This document shows, piece by piece, positions 56,611-64,000 of a stretch of 64,000 bases of DNA; position 1 is the first letter of the stretch, and each line of letters opens with the position of its first letter. The DNA lies in assembly GCF_030272615.1 (NCBI RefSeq), contig NC_081406.1, positions 111,507,783 to 111,571,782 of the forward strand, given 5' to 3'. The DNA comes from Cryptomeria japonica (Eukaryota; Streptophyta; Pinopsida; Cupressales; Cupressaceae). The notes below the pieces were generated by a model that was not told the origin of the DNA, made no database searches, and saw only the letters and a list, made by a program, of their open reading frames with translations. Both the position numbers and the translations under genes were made by a program.

Positions 56611-58430
56611 ACATTGAGTTTTTTGGGTTCTCTACATCAAGTCCCAAAGCTTTCACACCATAACTGTATCCAATGAAGATACATTTCACATCCTTGTTCT
56701 CCAACTTTGTTCGCTTCTCCTTTGGCACATGTGCATATGCTTGATTACAAAAAACTCTATGATGTCTCAATGAAGACTTGTGACCCGACCATGCTTCCAT
56801 ATGATTTTTATCAACAAGGGCTGATGTAGGAGACCTATTAATCGGGTAGCAAGCAGTGGCAACAACTTCGGCCTAAAACTTTTGTTGTAGGCTAGCACCA
56901 CTCAACATACTCCTAGCTTTCTCCATCAGTGTCTTGTTCATTCTTTCTATAACTCCATTCTATTGTGGAGAATACAAAGTTTTCTTCTATCTATTAATGC
57001 CAGAGTCTGTAGAGAATCTATCAAAATCATTAGAGTAAAATTCACTGTCATTATCACTCGTCAAACATTTAGTTTTCTTTCCATTCTGCAACTCAACCAT
57101 TGCTTTAAATTCTTTAAAACAACTAAAAACTTCTGATTTACTCTTTAGAAAGTATACCCATGTCCTACTAAAATCATCAATAAATGAAACATAATATGTG
57201 AATTTTGCAATAGAAGGAACATCTACAAGATCAAACACATCATAATAAATAAGATCCAAAACACCAGAAGATTTATGAGATCTCGAGTTAAACTGAACGC
57301 GGTTTTGTTTTCCATAAATGCAATGCTCGTAGAAATCAAAGTCAAGATTACAATCATTCAAACCTTCAATGAGGTTTTTACTTTTGAAGGTCCTTAGACC
57401 ATTTTCTCTAATGTGGCCAAGCCTCTAGTGCCATAATGTAGTCTTCTCTGCAGGCAACTTTTTTCAAAAGAAAAGGCATCGTTAGGCACCAAAAAGCCAT
57501 GTCCATCTGCTGAAGGTGAAACCCTCAAATCTTCGAATGAAGTATCCACAAATGTACTTTTTATAGATGTGCTATTACACTCAATAATGTACGCCTTTAT
57601 ATTATACAAAGTGACAAATTTGATACCTCTATCAGTCACCATAACACCCTTAACCATTTTACATCCTGCATCAGAAAAGACTACCTACTCACCCATGTCT
57701 ATGAATTTTCTCATGGATAATAAGTTTCATTTTACTGCAGGGATATGCAACACACCGCTAATCCTTTTTATTCTACCATCAGAAAACTTGATTCTAACTT
57801 TACCATGGCCAACAATTTCTAAATGTGAATCATCACCTAAGTACACCTTACCTCCATTAAATTATTCATATTCAGAAAATCAAGCTCTATTGGAAGTCAT
57901 ATGAAAAGATGCACTTGAGTCATTTAACGATGCATCATAACTTGCATGATTAGCCAAAACTACAATAGATGCATCACCATATTCCTTCTTAGACTCATAA
58001 TCGGAATCAAACTTCTTTTTCTTCTTTGCATTCCTTATGGATGTGTCCCGATTTATCATAATTCCAACAAATGACTTTGGACTTTCTAGGAGATTTCAAT
58101 CTCCCTCTAGACTTGGATTTATTACGCTTCTCATTCTTCTTGCCTTTTTCCTTTTGTCTTCTATGAACAATTAGAGATTCCTTCGAACTGATGGATGCCT
58201 TCCTCCACATCTCTTCACCAAGAAAGGAACCCACCACATATTTAGACTTAAAAAACAATATAAGTACTCCCGATAGCTATAAGAAGAGAATCCCATGAAT
58301 CTGGTAAAGAACAAAGAAAGATTTGACATTTCTCCTCCTTATCCATCTTGACACCAACAAATACCAGTTGAGCCACCAACAAATTGAATGCTTCTAGGTG
58401 GTCTGTAATCCGTCCACCCTCTTATATTCT
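56611..58430 (-). pseudogene. Copia gag-protease-integrase, copy 2
   Basis: Same domains as copy 1: knuckle CWNYDKSGHIHKEC with the same Cys-to-Tyr change, protease SFHMTSNR preceded by D-S-S rather than D-S-G, integrase FIDDFSRTWVYFLKSKSE and SDNDSEF, VFCNQAYAHVPKEKR. A short deletion near 56650 removes the GYKLWD codons kept in copy 1. Independent stops in each copy show that both decayed after duplication. Confidence 0.83.
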
Positions 58431-58439
58431 CATCATATT

Positions 58440-58720
58440 GAACAACCGCAATAGGATCTGAAGGTCTCGTGACATTCGCATCAACAACATCCCATAGATA
58501 TCGATATATTAATAGATCCTCCATCTCCATCTTCCACATCTCAAAATTACTTCCAAAAAAATTATCCCGCTCTATTCTCCCTGATGAATCTACAATCTAA
58601 TAATTCCTGCAACAAGATTAAAAAGTATCTAATGCACAAGCTCGTACTCAAATCTAGATTAGTTGAAAAAACCTAACAATCCACAACTGAAACTAAAGGT
58701 GATCAGGCTCTAATACCACT
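58440..58720 (-). pseudogene. Copia gag N-terminus and primer-binding site
   Basis: Minus strand: LTR end, two bases, then TGGTATTAGAGCC (58706-58718), a one-base variant of the initiator Met primer site. About 150 bp later gag starts with FEMWKMEMEDLLIYRYLWDVVD, the usual Copia gag N-terminal motif. It stops at AVVQYDENI, where it is fused to EGGRITDHL by loss of the middle of gag. Confidence 0.8.
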
Positions 58721-60693
58721 TGTAAGGAAGTTAAGTAGAAGAACAACTTCCTACACTAACTTTGAGAGGAGGATAATATAATTTTTTTTATAGATCATTA
58801 CTACAATTAAAGAAACATAATAGAAATAAAAATAAATAGCATGCATACCAAAACACAATAATTTACATTGGGAAAACCCTTTCAGGAGAAAACCCCACAC
58901 TCCAAAAGCCGTCCAATATTTTATTTAGGAATAACAATATATTACAATATACTTGCAAAGAAATCTTATCACAGGAGTATCACCAACCAGAGATCCATAG
59001 GTAACTCAATATCCATAAGACTCTTACACACAACCTCTATCTCACGCACCTCATACCTAAGAGATACAATACATGAAACCATCAAATAGTATTACAAAAC
59101 CATTAGCTAAAACCACCCAATAAAGTGGAACCAACCTTATCTCCAATATATATGGCCTATGATGTGTCAAAACACACATCAACATGTGTTCTTCCCTTTT
59201 ACAACTCATTTACGTGTCTAATGCACTTTTATATTTCCTATTTCAGGAGGCCAAACTTTCGAAGGTCATAACTTGTGAACTAGGTGTTTGATTGACGAAC
59301 TGTTTGAAGCACCGGAAAGATCACAAAATGCTCTATCACTTTGTAACCCGACGTGCTAGTTACACCCACTTTTAAAGACATTCTAGAGCCTCTAAAGTAC
59401 TCAAAATTAAATTTAAATATTTCATCGCAACCTTTAATAATGGAAACTTTAATATCTTCAAAAGTATTAATGATCTTACAATGAAAATTTGTCGGCATGC
59501 TTATCTAGCCAATCCAAATCTTTGTGAATTTTTTTTTAACCAATTCATGCCCAAATGAAAACTTACTATAAATAGTAACCTTATGTAAATGTTGTTGGCA
59601 AGAAACATTACATTGTTGTTCAGATGTTGTCATTGATGGTCAGATATTCAATCCACAGTTCACGATTCATTCATACCAGAAGAGAGATTGAGATCTAGTT
59701 AGATAGAATAGGACATCAAGTAATGCATAGTAATTTGGTTGGTGGTTCAGTGGTGTTGAGTATTTGGTGTTGTGGATCTTAGACAAGCATTGTGGATATG
59801 TAATCTACCTTATTCCAGGTTTGTGGCGTCCGATGATGACTCTTGAGTGAGTTGGAAGGTCCAATATACAGGTTTTTTGTTAGAACAATGTTCATCAACA
59901 ATAATGTGTGGATATTCATTGTGCGAAGTAATTTTGATGATTATTTGTGTGTTCAAGGATGTTAAGCCGACATGTGGGAAGTGTGTGGACAACTTTATTT
60001 GGTCTACACGATTGTTTTGGATTGAATTGAGCTGACTTGGTATACATGTTTTATCCGTTACCATGTTCCTAAAGATGACATGAAACCAGTTGATATGATC
60101 ATTTGATATAATGGTGGTTATGTGGAAAGTTTGTATGAGCGATTATGCACAGCTTTACATGCGCGTTTGAAGGATTTGTGCTCCGGTCTAATGCAGAATA
60201 TCAAAATAGAGCAGTGTAGCAAAGCAGAGTAAGCTTGAATTTTTTGTGCTTATCTGGAGCTGTATTTTGGCATTTTTAGATGTTGTTTATCAGTTTAGAC
60301 ATTCCAATTATCTTTTGTAATCATTTTGTAAGGCAATGAGCCTTCTAGAGTTGTAACCCTTATTGTAATTTGAGCAGTGAGCTCTAGGAAGTGTGCCTGA
60401 ATGCATGTGCATTCCCCTTATGTTTTATTTCTATACTTCTAACATATTATATTACTATTGTGGGTCTCAATCCCACCATGGTTTTTCTCTTAACTAGGTT
60501 TTCCGCTTATAAATCCTGGTGTTATGGTGTGGCCGATATTTGGTTTATGTGTTTGCATATTTATTTTGTTTAGTTGCATTAAGTGGTTGTAGAATCATAT
60601 TAAGAATGTTAAAAATTGTGGAACACTAATTGACCCCCCCTCATTGTTCCTTGATTCCAACAAATGCAAATTCGAGACACCATTTTCCCAACA
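58721..60693 (-). repeat. 5' LTR of the Copia element, split by a solo LTR
   Basis: On the minus strand it runs from TGTTGGGAAAATGGTGT (60693) to CTTCCTTACA (58721). Without the inserted solo LTR it is about 0.9 kb. It holds CTATTTATAG (TATA) near 59565 and the CCC/GGG-type box at 58868-58898. The 3' counterpart is the remnant at 42010-42157. Confidence 0.8.
59593..60662 (+). mobile_element. Solo LTR inside the Copia 5' LTR
   Basis: TGTTGGCAAGAAAC...TGATTCCAACA, 1070 bp, flanked by AATGT and AATGC. The uninterrupted 3' LTR reads AATGC at this place, so the left copy carries one C-to-T change. It contains TTTTTCTCTTAACTAGGTTTTCC (the CCC/GGG box in degenerate form, 60481-60503) and a poly-C tract near its end. 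Copia-type solo LTR. Confidence 0.85.
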
Positions 60694-61309
60694 CACTGAA
60701 ACCGCTGCACCAACTCAATCAAAAGGGTGGGTTACTAACCTAGGTATTTAGTCAAAATCAGAGGTTATCGACACCCTGTGAGAATCCAAACCAACCTTAC
60801 TTAGAGTATAAAACCCTTTTTTGATTGAAGAGTACAACAAATGCTAATAACAGTGAGGTTACGACATTCATCTCTACCCTTTTTTATATAGTGGACTAGA
60901 AGAAAGTACCACTTGAGTCATTTCCTTGGGTGAGTATTTTTTCCCACAAGGCAGACTCTCTAAAGATAATAGCAATTTCTCTTGCACCCAGTATCCTGAA
61001 GGCGAGAGGATATGACACTTTTGTTATTATCTTGGGATCTACTAAAAAGACAAAAACAAATGTGTGAAAATATATGAAACACATCAAACACTTGGTTTCT
61101 TTTTAAGCACCAAATAAAATGTGTAGTAGTCTAAGATAAGCAAGGTCCATTCACCATTTAGAAAATGAAATGTGAGTTATTAATTAAAAACCAAGCCAAA
61201 TATGCATCCACAAACGATTAGTAGTTTTATCTCAAAGTCTTTAACATATGAGGATAAACTACACCACTTATTAGTCCCTTGGATTAGTCTCAAACTAAAA
61301 AATAATTGA
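60694..61309. other. Unassigned flank of the Copia element
   Basis: No coding segment, LTR or target duplication recognised. Confidence 0.45.
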
Positions 61310-61495
61310 AAACACTACTCACACCAAAACAAATTAACAAACAATCACACTAACCAAAAATAACTAACAAAAAATAGATTAATAACAACTAAAATAGCAC
61401 TAACAATAACAAATTAACACTATAATAACAAACTAACAACAACAAAATAACAAAAACTAAACTAGTAATAACAATAACAAAATAACACTAACTAT
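61310..61495. repeat. Low-complexity AAC/ATAACA-rich tract
   Basis: Nearly 190 bp made of AACAA, AATAAC and ACTAAC words with almost no G on this strand. Abuts the end of the reversed family-B LTR. Confidence 0.85.
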
Positions 61496-61496
61496 T

Positions 61497-62806
61497 AGAC
61501 ACAATGTGCCACTGAGAGGGTGGTGAATCATTCATTCCCAAAATTTTCCCTTTATTTATCCTATGTATATATCGGTTCTATGTTCTAACAGAAAGCCAAC
61601 TTATCGGTTACAAGGGAGACTAACAAAAATGCAATTACACATGAAAAGGGACATCACATAACACTAGTATATATGAGGAAAACCCAAGATGGGAAAACCT
61701 CAGTGAGAAATGTTGCTGGAGACTATTGCTCTAATTTAGCCTCAAAATGAATCTCTGATTACAATGTTTAGGGCACCAACCCAAGGAGCACCAACCCCTG
61801 ATTTAGGGCACCAACCCAAGGAGCTAAAAACCCCTGATTTAGGACACCAAACCAAGGAGAACCAACCCCTACACCGAGCTCCAACTTAGTGATCTTCAAT
61901 AGACACAATCAATTACAAAAGTAATAGCCATGTTACAAATGAACTTTGTAACTCTTCTTCAAATATCTCTATCAGATCTTCTATCCAGTCCACTGCCAGT
62001 TATACTCCCTGTTAGTTCTCTCTCCAACAATACTTCTCTCCATCGGTACTATCTTCTGTTGGTTCTTTGCTTGCCTTCTCTGCAATCTTCTGTAACTCTC
62101 CTCTATCAGTTTGGCCACTGTCAGTTCTCTCCTCTGTCAAACTCAATGGCCAACTATTAGTAGCCTCACTAATGTCAGTTGAACACTTAGAATCTACCCA
62201 AGCTAGAGATCTTCTGCTACTCTCCCATGTCGGTTTGGCCACTACCGGTTCTCTCCTCTATCAGACTTAATGGTTGACTGCTGGTAGCCTCACTCATTTC
62301 GGTTGAACTTTTCAATCCTGTTCTTCCTCTCACTCAGTCTCTTCTTCTTCTTGATGAATACTTGACTGATTTCACTCCTTCAGTAGCAATACTCTCATTT
62401 AGTGGTAGCCTTCATCAATTTTATCTTGCATATTTATAAACTGGTTTTCCTGCCAAAAGCCAATTCAAATTTTGGGTGGTTAGGGTTTCATCAAATCCAA
62501 TCAGATCTCTCAAGATATGATCACCTACATTGATGAACTGTAACTCATCAATCAATCCCACCATTGTCATGCCTTCTAGAAAACACCTTCCTCATTTAGC
62601 AGTCTGCATTTAACCTATCAGCGGATTTCTTGGTCGATCACCAAGAATCGCTTCGCGGTTCCCTTCACCTGCCTCAATCTACTCAAACAGGATGTGCTAG
62701 ATATATGTTGTGTGTTTGACCTCAAGTCGCAAACCCCTGCTGCACATCTCATGAATTATGCAATCAACATAAATGTGGAACTGTCACCATCTACCTCACC
62801 GCCTGA
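61497..62806 (-). mobile_element. Family B LTR, reversed copy, interrupted
   Basis: Its minus-strand end (CTCTCAGTGGCACATTGTGTCTAA) matches the end of the forward family-B LTR at 41540-41565. The match continues through the TTGGTGCTCCTTGGG repeats (three units here, around 61770-61870), the TATA region (TTTATAAACTGG, about 62432) and further upstream. At 62806 it is cut by another LTR element. Confidence 0.75.
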
Positions 62807-63956
62807 TGATGAATACTAAGAGGGGGGGGGGGGTGAATTAGTATAACAAAAAATACTGAACTCAAACACTTTATCACTCTAGCAGTAAACAGATATAAGA
62901 GTTTAACTAGCAAACTAATTAACACAAATGCAAACCAAACAACAAGTAAGGCATTCACCCACATAAGCACAATCACCATAACACAAGAGATTTTGACGTG
63001 GAAACCCAAATGGGAAAAACCACGGTGAGATGAAACTCACAAGTAACTATCTATAGAATAGTAACCAGATCGGTTAAGGTCATACAATGTTCTTTACCAA
63101 AATAGATCCTGTTAGGAATCTCAATCTCTGTTAGGAGATAAGTCTGATTAAAGATGACCTTGTGAGAGGATTTTAGATCCACATATGTGAATCACCTTGT
63201 TAGAGGATTTACAAAGGCTTTTCTGGGCCTACCCGGTTAAGGGTTTATGACTTGTCAAAGATGTGAGTAATCAACAAGTGAATCCACACTTTAGTCTTCA
63301 GTAAATCCACACTCTGTTACAGCACACAAAATTGATCTTCTCTATTAAGATTGCACATACAAGAACTCATCAGCCACCCAAAACCCTAACAACTACACAT
63401 TCTAAAACCCTAGACATGATGTCCTTAAAAGGAATCTAATTTCATGTCAGTCCAATAGGATTACATTGTAAGTTCCTAGGTTCATTGTATCTAGACACAT
63501 TTGGTAACATGACACAAAATCACCATCAAAGTGTCAGTAGATGGTAACTCATCACAAAAATATACCGGTTGGTAACTCATCACAGAGTATTACTGGTTTA
63601 TACAACTTTACCGATTACCGGTTGGTAACTCAGAGTAATACTGGTTTAACTATTAAACAAACTACCAGTTTGACAAAAATGAACACTGGGAAGATGATAA
63701 CTGCCGCTTTTAGTTCCTTTGCTCCATTTTGCTTGAGATCCTCAAACCGCTTGAGGTCTTCATGCTGCTTGAGATCTTCATGCCACTTGAGATCGGTAAA
63801 CACTTTCTGCAAAACACCGATAGTCTAAAAACTACAACATAATACCAGTTTGGAACAAATATCGGTTGAGCATAATTCATACATTCAAAAGGTGATCTCA
63901 TAGCAAGTGTGTGTCCATCAATGAAAATCACAACATAATCATCAAAAATGCCAACA
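62807..63956 (-). repeat. 3' LTR of a second pol-less-family element
   Basis: On the minus strand it starts TGTTGGCATTTTTGATG and ends CTCTTAGTATTCATCA, and is homologous along its length to the LTRs at 11217 and 20522. A 12-base G run at 62822-62833 (C on the sense strand) lies near its end. The CCC/GGG box is at 62995-63024. Confidence 0.9.
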
Positions 63957-64000
63957 ATCTCCCCCTTTGACATTGATGACAACACTTTGGAAATTTTTTG
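63957..64000 (-). mobile_element. Purine tract and edge of the element interior
   Basis: Minus strand: TGTCAAAGGGGGAGAT directly before the LTR. The rest of the element lies beyond the window, so its coding content is unknown. Confidence 0.85.

Larger units (their letters stand above)
53955..58430. repeat. 4.5-kb direct repeat, copy 2
   Basis: Begins AAGAAAAGGCTTTCATGC and ends CCACCCTCTTATATTCT. Same internal order as copy 1. At its right end copy 2 runs into gag N-terminal sequence (58440-58560), whereas copy 1 runs into FLRKKLYSFRM gag sequence, so the two right ends retain different parts of gag. Confidence 0.9.
42010..60693 (-). mobile_element. Exploded Copia retrotransposon, minus strand
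   Basis: Read from 60693 downward: 5' LTR (with a solo LTR inside), primer site, gag, protease, integrase (in two duplicated copies), foreign DNA, RT, RNase H (with an insertion), purine tract and 3' LTR remnant. The gene order is that of Copia (integrase before RT). The break between integrase and RT falls between GYKLWDL (about 52110) and QKVIYSRSVIFREIKG (about 46490), which are adjacent in intact Copia elements. All domains carry stops. Confidence 0.78.

Noticed and set aside
49450-58430. Reading the 4.5-kb direct repeats as a pair of LTRs
   Set aside because: They lack TG/CA ends, primer site, purine tract and a target duplication, and they contain Copia coding domains.
1-64000. CRISPR arrays, rRNA or tRNA genes, prokaryotic operons
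   Set aside because: No regularly spaced direct repeats or tRNA/rRNA cores seen; the only tRNA-related words are primer-binding sites. Content is eukaryotic.

Overview
This is a gene-poor, transposon-dense stretch of a plant nuclear genome. The plant signals are the last exon of an ABHD17-type alpha/beta hydrolase with the Arg/Ser/Asp-rich tail of land-plant members, plant L1-type LINEs (DUF4283-like ORF1, zf-RVT and RNase H domains), and Copia and Gypsy LTR elements primed by initiator-Met tRNA. The very low gene density, the long intron invaded by a LINE and the old, stop-riddled elements would suit a conifer or another large-genome seed plant; that is inference.

Layout. 1-6170: an intron of at least 5 kb and the terminal coding exon and 3' UTR of the ABHD17-like gene. 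The intron carries a 5'-truncated minus-strand LINE (1589-4201, LINE C), itself hit by a solo LTR (2563-3571). 6170-8235: AT-rich intergenic DNA with a 170-bp tandem duplication. 8236-22456: a three-level nest. LINE A (minus, 12-bp target duplication) contains an LTR retrotransposon (11217-21685, target duplication CCATC), which contains a miniature LTR element (14846-17648, target duplication ATAAT). The middle element has no pol; it carries a gag-like ORF with four zinc knuckles and a second large ORF with its own TATA box. 23333-31081: a Gypsy-like element with gag and protease-like domains but no reverse transcriptase or integrase (target duplication AGTTG). 31778-37992: a near full-length minus-strand LINE (LINE B) with a perfect 17-bp target duplication. 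38323-41569: a Copia-type LTR with a reversed LTR fragment inside. 42010-60693: one minus-strand Copia element, exploded. Its 3' LTR remnant, RNase H and RT lie at 42-46.5 kb, its gag-protease-integrase at 52-58.5 kb, and its primer site and 5' LTR at 58.7-60.7 kb. It has been broken by an insertion in RNase H (42506-44913), by foreign DNA between integrase and RT, by a 4.5-kb direct duplication and by a solo LTR in its 5' LTR. 61497-64000: a reversed LTR interrupted by the 3' LTR of a second copy of the pol-less element, which runs off the window.

Most coding sequence is pseudogenic, with many changes that look like C-to-T transitions (CAA/CAG/TGG to stop, Cys to Tyr, CCGG to CTGG/CCAG), as expected for methylated silent repeats. 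The only host gene supported is the ABHD17-like exon. The observations most worth following are the pol-less element with an independently promoted second gene, the LINE with an extra ORF downstream of RNase H, twin LTR hairpins with different stems but the same loop, and a CCC-loop-GGG box shared by nine LTRs of several families.
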